Origin: Rhodohalobacter sulfatireducens
GTDB lineage: Bacteria > Bacteroidota > Rhodothermia > Balneolales > Balneolaceae
Reading direction: 5' to 3'
DNA length: 64,000 bases
Assembly: GCF_022012475.1 (NCBI RefSeq)
Contig: NZ_JAKLWS010000006.1
Location: 62,001 to 126,000 of the forward strand
Shown: one piece after another, positions 1 to 8,941 of the stretch
Layout of the letters: each line of letters opens with the position of its first letter
How positions within the stretch are numbered: the stretch's first letter is position 1
Notes under the pieces: model-generated
The model's database searches: none
What the model saw: the letters and a program-made list of their open reading frames with translations, nothing else
Told to the model about the DNA's origin: nothing
Position numbers and translations under genes: made by a program

Positions 1-1
1 T

Positions 2-361
2 CTGGAGAACATTCGTATCTCAACGGATTATTTGAGGCTTGATGAAGATACCGGCAAAATCGACCGTGGCGGTATTTTTAGTTTAGATGGCCTCCATCCA
101 TCCACGATCGGCTACGGCCTGATTGCAAATATCTACAAAATGTCGATGGAAAAACGTAAGGTGGAATTTGAAAAACCTATAGATTGGGATTATATCATTG
201 AAAGCGAAACTCTTATAACTGATCCCCCGCCATTAATGAAAGATCTTCGCGTGCTGCTGAAATTCCTTGCATTGAGCCGGCAAGAGCGACTTACATTCCT
301 GGGCAAAAACTTATTACAACTTGTGCTCGAAGCGTTCTCTTCGAAACCGGAATTGGACTAG
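2..361 (+). CDS. C-terminal part of an SGNH/GDSL-like hydrolase (cut by left edge)
   Basis: The frame is open from base 2 to a TAG at 359-361, giving 119 visible residues of a longer protein whose start lies outside the window. The only diagnostic element is SLDGLHPSTIGYG near residues 27-40. Its Asp-x-x-His-Pro arrangement is the block V Asp/His of SGNH (GDSL) hydrolases, and the Gly/Tyr-rich run after it is usual there. The remaining 75 residues are charged, then hydrophobic, with no motif I recognise. The nucleophile block cannot be seen, so substrate and localisation are unknown. The next gene, hemY, is convergent. The 185-base gap between them holds only a weak CCCGG/CCGGG hairpin near 410-427. 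Confidence 0.6.
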   Translation: MENIRISTDYLRLDEDTGKIDRGGIFSLDGLHPSTIGYGLIANIYKMSMEKRKVEFEKPIDWDYIIESETLITDPPPLMKDLRVLLKFLALSRQERLTFLGKNLLQLVLEAFSSKPELD

Positions 362-546
362 TGTTGTTTCAAACCATAGCTGTCAGTAATGTGAAAGCCA
401 CAGAGCATTCCCGGTGCTTTTCCGGGTTTCTGTCAGCGTCGTTTGTTTAGAAAAGGATGAACAGATGATGATTTTCCAAAACCCAACGTTGTCAGATCCA
501 GTGGGTGCTGACAGGTTTCGGCCAACATCGTATCACTGACTTTACA

Positions 547-1890
547 TTAGTCTGCGAGCTCTTTAGCCAAATGCAATCCATTTTTAATACAATCCGGTAC
601 AGAGACCCCATCCCTGAAGTTACCGGCAAGGTGCAAGCCGGGGTTACTCTTCTCGATCGAGTTAAACGCGTCCAGCACACGATCATACCCTACATGATAT
701 CCCGGAATGGATTTTGGCCAAAAGACATGCTCTTTGAATATAGGTTCACCGGTAACTCCAATCAAATCTTCGAGTTCAGCTAAAACAATTTTTAAAAGTG
801 ATTGGCTCTCCTTTTGAGCCAGTTCGGGATTACGACCACCGCCAACAAATACAGTTAACAAGTGAGAATCGGCCGGTGCCCTGCCGGGAAAAAGCGTAGA
901 TGAAAAAAGTGCTCCGAGGATATTCCTGTTCTCTTTTTCCGGAACCAGGAATCCAAATCCATCCAATGGATGTGAAACCTGGCCTTTCTTAAATCCAAGG
1001 TGGAAAACAGACAATGGTGGATAATCAACTGTTTCAATTTCTTCATGTTTTTCCTGCTGAATCGGCAAAAGTCTTTTATTCCATTTATACAATGGTGCAT
1101 TCAGTATAACTTTTTCATAAGGCCCTTTATCTCCAAATTTACTTTTCAGATACCAGCCATCGTCCAATTTCTGGATTTTTTTAATTTGATGGTTGAAGTA
1201 GATCTCATCAAGTTGGTCGGTAATTGTCTCGACAATTTGATGAAGGCCGTTATTGAATGAAATCAGTTCACGATCGATTCGTCCTTCACTTTTTCTTTTT
1301 TTTCGTCCTGCGAAAGTTCCCCAAATCAGTGAACCATACTCCTGTTCCAGTTCATACATTTTGGGAAATGTATGGCGAAGAGAAAGCTTCTCGGGCCGGT
1401 TTGCATAAATTCCGGCAATAAATGGATTCAACGCATAATCCAGCATCTCTTTTCCGATTCTTCGTTTAACAAATTGAGCTACCGTTTCATCTTGATTATC
1501 TGTCTTTGATATAAAGGGCTCTTTCAAGACAGCTAACTTACCCAAAGTTGAAAAAAGCGGTGTCGAAATAGCTTCAGACAGGGAAGACGGAAGTTTTACG
1601 AGTTGTCCATTTTTTATGATAAATCGTTTTGAGCTTTCAGGATTGGCAATGATTTTCTCCTCCCAGATCCCTAGCTCTTTTAAAAAATCGGCTACTTTTT
1701 TGTCTTTCAAAAGCAGTGTATTCGGACCGTATTCGAGCAGCCACCCATCTTCTATAACAGACTTTATCGAACCACCGGCATACCCATGCTGCTCAAACAG
1801 TTCAACTTTATGTCCCATCCTTTTAAGTGACCACGCTGCGGTTAGTCCCGTAATACCTGCTCCGACAATCGCAATTTTATTTTCTTCCAT
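547..1890 (-). CDS. hemY: Protoporphyrinogen/coproporphyrinogen oxidase
   Basis: FAD-dependent oxidase of the HemY (HemG/PPOX) type, which oxidises the porphyrinogen ring late in haem synthesis using oxygen. The 447 residues match the family length. The N-terminus has the dinucleotide-binding motif VGAGITGLTAAW (residues 9-20) followed by an acidic ELFEQ strand end. The C-terminal block LAGNFRDGVSVPDCIKNG closes the FAD site and is typical of HemY. No signal peptide or membrane span is seen, so it is probably cytoplasmic or peripherally membrane-bound. Start is ATG at 1888-1890. It stands alone, divergent from the SDR gene across a gap rich in inverted repeats. Whether it uses coproporphyrinogen or protoporphyrinogen cannot be told from sequence. 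Confidence 0.93.
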   Translation of the reverse strand: MEENKIAIVGAGITGLTAAWSLKRMGHKVELFEQHGYAGGSIKSVIEDGWLLEYGPNTLLLKDKKVADFLKELGIWEEKIIANPESSKRFIIKNGQLVKLPSSLSEAISTPLFSTLGKLAVLKEPFISKTDNQDETVAQFVKRRIGKEMLDYALNPFIAGIYANRPEKLSLRHTFPKMYELEQEYGSLIWGTFAGRKKRKSEGRIDRELISFNNGLHQIVETITDQLDEIYFNHQIKKIQKLDDGWYLKSKFGDKGPYEKVILNAPLYKWNKRLLPIQQEKHEEIETVDYPPLSVFHLGFKKGQVSHPLDGFGFLVPEKENRNILGALFSSTLFPGRAPADSHLLTVFVGGGRNPELAQKESQSLLKIVLAELEDLIGVTGEPIFKEHVFWPKSIPGYHVGYDRVLDAFNSIEKSNPGLHLAGNFRDGVSVPDCIKNGLHLAKELAD

Positions 1891-2207
1891 TTCAATAAAT
1901 TACCGCCTTCAAAGAAAAATAAGATAGCGCAAGCGTACCGCTTGTGCTCCTCTATATAAGTCATAAAGATTTTTGGGGCACGAGCGAGTTTACTACGCCA
2001 ACGACTTCGTTCACCAAGGACACTCGCACCATCCCCAAAAAATCACCATACACAGATGGATATATAGGACTCATATTACCTGTCCTCTAAACTACTGAAA
2101 ATCTCTGTAGCATCGCGAACAAAATTTGGAACTATCATACAAAAAACCGCTTTTATTTTGGTGTGAGTTGTTCTTACTTTCCTGCCGCATTAACAAAGAA
2201 AATATTT
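1891..2207. other. Intergenic gap with clustered inverted repeats
   Basis: No gene is seen in this 317-base divergent spacer. It contains a tight hairpin at 1926-1948 (10-nt arms, one G-T wobble, 3-nt loop). It also contains a larger imperfect palindrome whose arms at 1968-1989 and 2022-2044 share an A/T-run next to GGGG/CCCC and a GCGAGT/ACTCGC block. The centre between those arms is itself partly self-complementary around AACGACTTCGTT. It may be a REP/MITE-like insertion or back-to-back regulatory hairpins; the promoters of hemY and the SDR gene must also lie here. Confidence 0.6.
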
Positions 2208-3026
2208 ATGATCATTTCAGTTTTAGGTTGTGGCTGGCTCGGTCTTCCCCTGGCCGAACGGCTGGTTTCACATGAGCATACTATTAAAGGATCAACAACA
2301 ACAGGGGAGAAATTATCCGTATTGAAACAAAGTGGAATTGACGCTTATTTGCTTCAACTCCCTGATTCCATTTCAGATGAAACCATTGAAGACTTCTGGG
2401 ATTGTGATATCCTGTTTTTGAATATTCCACCCGGACGCAGAAATCCAAATATTTTGGAAGAGTTCCCGGCAAATGTTAAAAAAGTTGTGGATAAAGCAAA
2501 GGAACATAAGATCTCCTGGATAATTTTTGCAAGCTCAACCTCCGTTTATCCGAAATTTGGCGGGATAACCGGCGAGGATGAAGCCCAACCGGGGAAAGCA
2601 GCAAGAACCAGTGGTGAAGCGATTTTAAAGGCAGAAGGAATTTTAAAAGATTCGGGAATCGACTACACCATTCTCCGATTTGCAGGTCTTTACGGCTACG
2701 ACCGACACCCTGTAAAATATATGAGCGGAAAGACCGACCTCAAAGAGGGACTGCGCCCCGTTAATCTTGTTCATCAATTGGATTGTGTGAATGTTGTCAC
2801 GGAAATCATCAGCCAAAAGAAAAGAAACGAGATTTACAATGTAGTATCTGATGGACATCCACCGCGAAAAGAGTTTTATAAATGTGCGGCAAAAAGTTTT
2901 GGAATAGCCCCTCCCACTTTTAAAGAGGACGATAATTCAGGATACAGAATTGTATCAAACGAGAAGCTTAAAAAGGATCTGTACTACAAATTTAAATATC
3001 CAAACCCGATGGATCACACCCATTAA
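2208..3026 (+). CDS. Atypical SDR / NAD-dependent epimerase-like protein (YeeZ type)
   Basis: A Rossmann-fold oxidoreductase of the extended/atypical SDR group. The start is taken at ATG 2208 because the protein then begins MIISVLGCGWLGLPLAERL, with the Gly-x-Gly-x-x-Gly NAD(P) motif directly at the N-terminus; an in-frame GTG at 2163 would only add 15 residues without a domain. Later elements are IIFASSTSVYP (the strand carrying the active-site Ser/Thr) and LRFAGLYG, both usual in YeeZ-like proteins, but the classic Tyr-x-x-x-Lys is not evident. Length is 272 residues and no membrane span is seen. Substrate unknown. Its stop overlaps the stop of the convergent DtxR-type gene by 4 nt. Confidence 0.8.
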   Translation: MIISVLGCGWLGLPLAERLVSHEHTIKGSTTTGEKLSVLKQSGIDAYLLQLPDSISDETIEDFWDCDILFLNIPPGRRNPNILEEFPANVKKVVDKAKEHKISWIIFASSTSVYPKFGGITGEDEAQPGKAARTSGEAILKAEGILKDSGIDYTILRFAGLYGYDRHPVKYMSGKTDLKEGLRPVNLVHQLDCVNVVTEIISQKKRNEIYNVVSDGHPPRKEFYKCAAKSFGIAPPTFKEDDNSGYRIVSNEKLKKDLYYKFKYPNPMDHTH

Positions 3027-3697
3027 ATTGCATCGGGCTTCACAACAAAAATATCCTCAGCGATATTATTTGCAATGGTAACAGTATCATTCTCTACTTT
3101 GACTTTCACAGGGCCATCAAATGGTTCTTTATCCAGTACTTTAACTTTCACTCCGGGTATTAGTCCCTGCTTCTCGAGATACCGCAACAACTCAGGATTC
3201 TGGTTTTTCACCCTTCGAATGATGTATGGTGTATCAAACGAAACTGAATGAAGCGGCTTTAATTTAATTTTTGGCATCTTCCCGTCCTTTGTAGGAATCG
3301 GATCACCATGCGGATCTTCTGTCGGATGATTCAGCAGTTCGGCAATTTTGTCCTCAAACTGTTCCGAAATATGGTGCTCAAGTTTCTCAGCTTCATCATG
3401 AACTTCATCCCAGGAATAACCGAGAATCTCTTTCAAATAGAGCTCAAGAAGGCGGTGGTGACGAATAATCTCAAGTGCAATTTTTAAACCGGCTTCTGTC
3501 AGACGTGAACCGTAGTACGACTCATAATTCACCATCTTCATATCTGAAAGGCGTTTCAGCATGTTCGTTACAGAAGCATTTGCAACCCCCATCTCTTCTG
3601 CAAGCCGGGATGTTGAAACTCCTTTATCGGGCGGGGTTTCACTCTCAAGCTTATAAATAGTTTTCAGGTAATCTTCAACGGATTGGCTCCGGGACAT
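3023..3697 (-). CDS. DtxR/MntR-family metal-dependent transcriptional regulator
   Basis: Fe or Mn-responsive repressor. Residues 1-65 form the winged helix (RLAEEMGVANASVTNMLKRL is the recognition region). Residues 70-140 form the dimerisation and metal-binding domain, with HHRLLELYLKE and HDEAEKLEHHIS. The family signature HPTEDPHGDPIP follows at about 124-135. Residues 150-224 are a FeoA/SH3-like domain. At 224 residues it is full length for the three-domain form. It starts at ATG 3695-3697. No metal transporter lies next to it, so its targets are elsewhere; I found no convincing palindromic box in its own short upstream region. Iron versus manganese specificity cannot be decided from what is visible. 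Confidence 0.92.
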   Translation of the reverse strand: MSRSQSVEDYLKTIYKLESETPPDKGVSTSRLAEEMGVANASVTNMLKRLSDMKMVNYESYYGSRLTEAGLKIALEIIRHHRLLELYLKEILGYSWDEVHDEAEKLEHHISEQFEDKIAELLNHPTEDPHGDPIPTKDGKMPKIKLKPLHSVSFDTPYIIRRVKNQNPELLRYLEKQGLIPGVKVKVLDKEPFDGPVKVKVENDTVTIANNIAEDIFVVKPDAI

Positions 3698-3752
3698 GTC
3701 AAAAAAATTAGATTAGAATCTGCCTGTCTTATTTCGATTGCTCATACCTACC

Positions 3753-4241
3753 CTATTTCTCACCCGCATAGTCTTGGAATGATTGATCCAGGTAAGCATC
3801 ACTTCCCACAAATTTCAGCAGATTTACAAAGAGATCTTGTTTTAGGAATCCGGGTTGTTTTCCAAGAATTGCACCTTCGGAGTTTAAAAAGTATGCTGTC
3901 GGAACATTTTGATTCTCTAAGGCAGATGCAAATTCAGCCTCTGTCATTTCTTCCCCGTGGTAGTTGACCTTTGCGTCTGACTCAACATCAATTCTTACCC
4001 AAAGAAAATAGTCGGATATTGCGTTTTGAACAGCTTCTGACGGGTAGATCTCAGAGTGCATTCGCTGGCAATAGGGGCACCAGTTCGCAAAAACATCCAC
4101 CAGTATTTTTTTGCCTTCCTGGGGTGCCAATTCAAGTGCCTGCTGTAACGGTATCGGCTCAACTTTTTGAGTTTGAGCTGACAGAACGACCGGCAGCAAA
4201 ACAAAAACTGCGATGGAAAGATATTTTAAAATCTGTTTCAT
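3753..4241 (-). CDS. Secreted thioredoxin-fold protein with CPYC active site
   Basis: A 162-residue thioredoxin-like protein with a cleavable signal peptide (residues 1-22, ending LSAQ), so it acts in the periplasm. The active site is WCPYC at 54-58 and the cis-proline loop is NVPTAYF. The fold matches the thioredoxin_7/DUF255-like group that reduces or oxidises disulfides in exported proteins. CPYC is more often seen in glutaredoxins and oxidising proteins than the CGPC of cytoplasmic thioredoxin, so the redox direction is open. It lies between the SpoIIE-type phosphatase gene (31 bases upstream) and the DtxR regulator (55 bases downstream), all on the minus strand, and may be co-transcribed with the phosphatase. 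Confidence 0.88.
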   Translation of the reverse strand: MKQILKYLSIAVFVLLPVVLSAQTQKVEPIPLQQALELAPQEGKKILVDVFANWCPYCQRMHSEIYPSEAVQNAISDYFLWVRIDVESDAKVNYHGEEMTEAEFASALENQNVPTAYFLNSEGAILGKQPGFLKQDLFVNLLKFVGSDAYLDQSFQDYAGEK

Positions 4242-4272
4242 ATAATAAAAATAATGAAGATTTATGAATTTC

Positions 4273-6855
4273 TTACTTCTTTTTGATAACGATCATTGTT
4301 AAGTCATCGTGTTGTGTAGATTTCTCTCCAAATTGTTCAAGATCTTCTTCAAGCTTCCTGAGTAACTCTTCTGATGATAACAGGTAATTTCGTTTTACAA
4401 GTTTTTGGAGCCGCTGGTCGCCATATAAATTATTTGTTTTGCTGATCGATTCAACAACGCCATCCGTGAACAGAATCAAGATATCGTCTTTTTCAAGATT
4501 GATAATCTCCTCCGAAATATTTTTGCGAAAGACCTCCTCCCCTGCCATGCCAATTGCAATTCCCTCCGGCTGATATTCATACAGTTTATTTTCACTTCTT
4601 CTATAATACAACAAGGGGTTATGGCCGGCCCTTGAAAATTGAAATCGGTTTTTTTGAAGATCCAGTATTCCAAAAATCAACGATATAAATGTTCCTCGGT
4701 TGGCATTATTCCGGAACATATTATTCGTTTTTGTAAGAATATCGATGGTGGACCGGTAATCACTGCAAAGGGCATGAAGAACGCCTTTTGTAAAAGTCAT
4801 ATAAAACGCGGCTTGAATGCCTTTCCCGCTTACATCACCAATGGTTATAGCCAGATTATTGTCTTTAAATGGAATAAAATCGTAGTAGTCGCCCCCGGTT
4901 TCATAGGCCGGTTTACAGATTGCGGCGATATCGTAGCCTTCCACCGCCGGGGTTTGAGTCGGTAAAAAGGATTGTTGAACATTTCGGGCAATTTTCAGTT
5001 CTTGGCGAATTCTGTCTTCCTGTGCAAGTTCCTCAATATACTCAGGTACAAATTTGGGCAGCTCACGGACTGAACTTCCCCTGTATATATTATATCCACC
5101 CGCAATAAATCCTACTACCAGAAGAGATAAAAAAGAGTAGAAAACTGTTGCATCCGGTGAGTTATCTATCAGCCAACCATTAGCTGTTGAGAGCATTGAT
5201 ATAAATACAAACAGGGCAATAAAAGTCGTCAAAAAATCTTCCCTGTAGTAAATAACACCCAAGCTGAGGCCAAGTAAACCTGCGGTTACCATTTCTGTGG
5301 TAAATGATCCCACCTCAAATGGAAACGGGTAAACAACAATAAACAGAAATGTAGGCACAAGAATTGACGCAACCGTTGATTTATAACGTGATCTGAGCAA
5401 TCCTGTAAATATCAAAAAGATGACTTGGGCAATAAGAAAATAGAATGCAAAATTTCCCAAAATTTCAGAAAGGTACGGCAGAAATGTAGTATCTGCTTCG
5501 AAATTGGCTTCAAGCGTGATGTAAGAATTGGGTATCAACATTAGGATGATACACCAGGCGAAGGCAAGCAGGAATCCAAATGAGATTCCGCGAATGATTG
5601 CCAGACCAACCGGAATGTTATTGAAATATCCGACCCGAAGCACATCTACCGTTCGCAGTTTTTCAGACCAGTACTGGCGGGTTATGGAATCGGAAATTGC
5701 GGTAACGGCAAAAAAACCGAGTGTGGCAACAGCTGCAGAAAAACCGATCACAATTAGTTGCATTAATACAAATTGTGTCTGTATCACTCCGAATGAATGA
5801 AGGTGTGAATAGAGCATCTCCAACGTTAAAACGAGGGGAAAAATCATTCCGGCCAACACAGCTACAAGCGTTGCTGCTTTGATATCAACCAAACGCAACC
5901 TAAAACGGATGAAAAGCAATACAATAATCCAAAAAGCACCAATCAAGAGAATGATTGCACGAATGCCCGTTTTTATCGTAGCGAAAAGGTCATCTCCCTC
6001 ATCTGCAGTTGGATGAGAGTAATCCATTGATACAAGCCCGCCCGACGGTAAAATTCGCACATCCAACTGAACGTTCGACCGAAGATCGGGAATAGAGTTT
6101 TCAAACCTCACAAGAGCTCCTTCCACGTCTCCAAGGGGGACCCTTTTAGTAGATATTACAGTAAAATCCTTAGCAGGCCACCCCGATTTCGTGAGATAAT
6201 ATTCTGCCATTCTCTGTGCAACAGTGTTGCCCAAATAATTTACCTGATTGCTTTCCAGTTGAATATTGCCTGTTTGGTTTAAGCCATTTTCACTAAACCG
6301 AAATTCAAGAGATTCCGATAACGGCCTGTTATCCGACAATGAGGAGATCTGTATAGAATCGCTCTGAAGACCATAGTTCAAAACCTCCGGCCTGAAGATT
6401 GGTTGCGGCAGAATATTATCTTGATTTATCAATTCAATTACCTCACCGGACTCGGAAAGACGAACCTCTATAGTTTCTACCGTCTCCTCATTAAAAATTC
6501 CACCCTCTGAGTCCTCTGCAGAACCCATTTTTATCGTTGTCTCCCAATAGAATACAGGGTAAAGTTTCTTGTTGCGGATATTCGAATAAAATTCCTTAAA
6601 ATTCGTCTGTTTTTGCAGTGAATCGAGAAGCTGTGTATCTGTTTGAAATCGGGTAACGGGTTCTACCTCAGACTCGAAACCAAATTCTCTGGCAATATCA
6701 TCCGCTTTTTCCCGGGCTGCAGATTCTCCAAGGCTGTTATCAGCGGCTGGTAATGGATGGAAATCAGAATAGAGCCAAAAAAAGAGGAGCAGGGCTACCA
6801 ATCCGGCTACAACCAATACTAAATCTTGTTTTGCAGTATCGCTTACAGGTTTCAA
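4273..6855 (-). CDS. Multi-span membrane SpoIIE-type PP2C serine/threonine phosphatase
   Basis: An 860-residue signalling protein. Residues 12-30 are a first membrane span. Residues about 31-290 form a large extracytoplasmic domain without a motif I know. A block of hydrophobic spans occupies roughly 290-600. After a short linker the C-terminal 200 residues are a SpoIIE/RsbU phosphatase, with IARNVQQSFLP, TGGDYYDF (metal-binding Asp pair), IGDVSGKG and a terminal HDDLTMIVI. Such enzymes dephosphorylate anti-sigma-factor antagonists in partner-switching cascades, but no antagonist or anti-sigma gene is nearby. The only start is TTG at 6853-6855, just before the first span; an in-frame stop lies about 25 bases upstream. 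It is divergent from the NRDE gene across 108 bases holding nested inverted repeats. Confidence 0.88.
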   Translation of the reverse strand: MKPVSDTAKQDLVLVVAGLVALLLFFWLYSDFHPLPAADNSLGESAAREKADDIAREFGFESEVEPVTRFQTDTQLLDSLQKQTNFKEFYSNIRNKKLYPVFYWETTIKMGSAEDSEGGIFNEETVETIEVRLSESGEVIELINQDNILPQPIFRPEVLNYGLQSDSIQISSLSDNRPLSESLEFRFSENGLNQTGNIQLESNQVNYLGNTVAQRMAEYYLTKSGWPAKDFTVISTKRVPLGDVEGALVRFENSIPDLRSNVQLDVRILPSGGLVSMDYSHPTADEGDDLFATIKTGIRAIILLIGAFWIIVLLFIRFRLRLVDIKAATLVAVLAGMIFPLVLTLEMLYSHLHSFGVIQTQFVLMQLIVIGFSAAVATLGFFAVTAISDSITRQYWSEKLRTVDVLRVGYFNNIPVGLAIIRGISFGFLLAFAWCIILMLIPNSYITLEANFEADTTFLPYLSEILGNFAFYFLIAQVIFLIFTGLLRSRYKSTVASILVPTFLFIVVYPFPFEVGSFTTEMVTAGLLGLSLGVIYYREDFLTTFIALFVFISMLSTANGWLIDNSPDATVFYSFLSLLVVGFIAGGYNIYRGSSVRELPKFVPEYIEELAQEDRIRQELKIARNVQQSFLPTQTPAVEGYDIAAICKPAYETGGDYYDFIPFKDNNLAITIGDVSGKGIQAAFYMTFTKGVLHALCSDYRSTIDILTKTNNMFRNNANRGTFISLIFGILDLQKNRFQFSRAGHNPLLYYRRSENKLYEYQPEGIAIGMAGEEVFRKNISEEIINLEKDDILILFTDGVVESISKTNNLYGDQRLQKLVKRNYLLSSEELLRKLEEDLEQFGEKSTQHDDLTMIVIKKK

Positions 6856-6906
6856 AATTGGGGTTTTAGCAGTTTTAGATTACCAGTCGTTCAATATTTA
6901 AATTTA

Positions 6907-6948
6907 CAGCGAAAATGAAATGATATTGTTTCATATTTATGTTCGCTG
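6907..6948. promoter_or_regulatory. Nested inverted repeat between divergent genes
   Basis: CAGCGAA at 6907-6913 is the perfect inverse of TTCGCTG at 6942-6948. Inside it, ATGAAA at 6915-6920 pairs with TTTCAT at 6929-6934 around an AT-rich centre. The element sits in the only space available for the promoters of the phosphatase (minus) and NRDE (plus) genes, so an operator is possible. Chance is also possible in AT-rich DNA. Confidence 0.3.
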
Positions 6949-6963
6949 AATAAAGAAATCATT

Positions 6964-7728
6964 ATGTGTTTAATAGTATTTTCTTACAAAGAATACCAAA
7001 ATTATCCATTTGTACTTGCAACCAACCGGGATGAATTTTATGATCGGCCTACGCAGGCTGCTCACGTTTGGCAGACCTCCCCAAAAATTCTTGCCGGAAA
7101 AGATCTAAAAGCTAGTGGTACCTGGTTAGGAATATCCGAAAACGGACGTTTTGCAGCACTAACCAATCACCGAAAAATGGATGATATCAAAGAAGATACA
7201 ACAAGCAGAGGTATCATAGTTAAGGATTTTCTACTCCATAAGGGTAATCCTCGTGAATATCTTGCGGAATTGCAACGGGCCGGGCATAAATTTAATGGAT
7301 TCAATCTTATTGCGGGAACTTTCGACAATCTTTTCTACATGTCGAACAAAAAAGAGGGAATTTTTAAGGTTCAACCGGGCAATCATGCACTCAGTAATGC
7401 TTTTTTGAATACCCCCTGGCCAAAAACGGAGGAATCTTCCACGGCTTTTAAAAATGTTTTAGATGAAGGTGAACCGTTTGAAGATAAGCTATTCGAAATT
7501 CTTTTAAATGATCAACGCTACCCGGGTGATAAACTGCCGGATACCGGACTTCCAAAAGATATGGAAAAGGCCGTTTCATCGGTCTTTATTGAGACAGATA
7601 AATACGGCACTCGCTCATCAACTGTGATAATTGTGGATCATACTATGCGGGTTCGATTTACTGAACGAACGTATATACCGGGTTCAAAAGAGACTGATCA
7701 GGTAGTCAGAAAGTCTTTTCAGCTATAA
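6964..7728 (+). CDS. NRDE-family protein (TANGO2-like)
   Basis: A 254-residue member of the NRDE/TANGO2 family. The protein starts MCLIVF; Cys2 would become an N-terminal nucleophile after Met removal, as in Ntn-type folds. The family's name-giving motif appears as ATNRDEFYDRPT at 20-31, followed by AGKDLKASGTWLGI. No signal peptide is seen. Eukaryotic relatives are linked to Golgi organisation and haem or lipid handling, while the bacterial function is not settled. It starts at ATG 6964 without a clear Shine-Dalgarno and ends 1 base before the convergent TPR gene. Confidence 0.93.
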   Translation: MCLIVFSYKEYQNYPFVLATNRDEFYDRPTQAAHVWQTSPKILAGKDLKASGTWLGISENGRFAALTNHRKMDDIKEDTTSRGIIVKDFLLHKGNPREYLAELQRAGHKFNGFNLIAGTFDNLFYMSNKKEGIFKVQPGNHALSNAFLNTPWPKTEESSTAFKNVLDEGEPFEDKLFEILLNDQRYPGDKLPDTGLPKDMEKAVSSVFIETDKYGTRSSTVIIVDHTMRVRFTERTYIPGSKETDQVVRKSFQL

Positions 7729-7729
7729 A

Positions 7730-8935
7730 TTACAAATTTTGCAGTTCTTCACGAGATCTCTTTCTTGCTTCGGGAATAGTTCGCTGATCAGCGGCAATTT
7801 CATAGTATTTTTTCGCTTCCTCTTTCTGGCCAAGCCTGTCGTTTGTTCTTCCTGCAAAATAAGCCGCCAGAATATAAATCTCCCTTTGCTTACTGTTCAC
7901 AAGTTCCTTGCCGATATCAACTGATTCGACTAGATGGGGTTTTGCATTTTCAAAGTTCCCATTGTAGTAGTATGCCCGCCCTTTCCAAAATTGAATTTCA
8001 GTTTCAAGTACAGGATCTATTGCCTTATCCTTGGATTGCCAGTATTCCAGCGTTTCATTCGAAAATGCCAATATTTCATCGTACTGATTGAGTTGAGATA
8101 GTGTCTGCAGGTACTCGCGCCGGTAATAGCTGTTATCAGGATAAGTTGCAATCAAATCAGCAAAGATCTCCCTCGCCTCGTCGTAACTATTTTCGTAGTG
8201 ATGTAAAATATTTGCCAGGAAATATTTCGACTCCGGCCGAGCGAAAACACCATTTTTTGCTGCAAAACGCAATTCCGTAAGTCCCTCTTTACGGTCGCCT
8301 TCCGGGAAAAACCACGACACCGCTTTTACAACAGGGTACTCTTCAGGGATGTAAGCAGCATAGTACAACTTCATTCCTTCAGCAAAATGATTGTCGGGAA
8401 GGTTTGGAGCTACCTTTATCAATTCCTGGTGCGCCTGGTACGCTTTTCTTCCCACTTGAACGCTTGTGAGCCAATCTTCCCGATTTGCGTGAAGCCGTGC
8501 AATATAACCGTTTGCGACTGCTCGAATAATCAATGCATCGGGATGGCCCGGTTCTGACCGTAAAATTTTCCCGGCCTCATAGTCTGCTTGCTGCATCCTC
8601 GCAATAAATTCCCTGTCAAGGGATTGATTGTCCAGGTCTTCCAACACATTCCACCAAACTTCCATACCGTCCCATAGTAGCCAAATTGGATGACCCGGAT
8701 GCTTCTCTCTCCAGGGGCCCAGGATTTCATCAGCTGCATCCGTATTACGATTGTAGAGCGAGTCGATAGCTTTTTTCGCATCAATCTCAAAAAAAGCGTC
8801 ATTAATCAGAACCGTTGTCTGAGCAAACGTCGAACTGAATGAAACGGCCGAAAGGCCAATCATCATAAAAAAGAAAAATAGGCTCTTGAGATTAATATAT
8901 TTTTCGTTCTTTTGAACAGCTTTTGGATGTATCAT
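7730..8935 (-). CDS. Exported TPR-repeat protein
   Basis: A 401-residue protein with an unusually long N-region before a hydrophobic stretch (residues about 18-38, ending TFAQ) that looks like a signal peptide, so it is probably periplasmic. A shorter start at the internal Met-Met pair is possible. The rest is helical and tetratricopeptide-like: repeated pairs such as AREIFADLIATYPDNSYY, FENAKPHLVESVDIG and EEAKKYYEIAAD towards the C-terminus. No enzymatic motif is visible. TPR proteins of this kind are scaffolds, and the partner is unknown. The alpha/beta hydrolase gene starts upstream on the same strand, with its stop 6 bases before this start, so the two are likely one transcript. Confidence 0.75.
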   Translation of the reverse strand: MIHPKAVQKNEKYINLKSLFFFFMMIGLSAVSFSSTFAQTTVLINDAFFEIDAKKAIDSLYNRNTDAADEILGPWREKHPGHPIWLLWDGMEVWWNVLEDLDNQSLDREFIARMQQADYEAGKILRSEPGHPDALIIRAVANGYIARLHANREDWLTSVQVGRKAYQAHQELIKVAPNLPDNHFAEGMKLYYAAYIPEEYPVVKAVSWFFPEGDRKEGLTELRFAAKNGVFARPESKYFLANILHHYENSYDEAREIFADLIATYPDNSYYRREYLQTLSQLNQYDEILAFSNETLEYWQSKDKAIDPVLETEIQFWKGRAYYYNGNFENAKPHLVESVDIGKELVNSKQREIYILAAYFAGRTNDRLGQKEEAKKYYEIAADQRTIPEARKRSREELQNL

Positions 8936-8941
8936 ACATCT

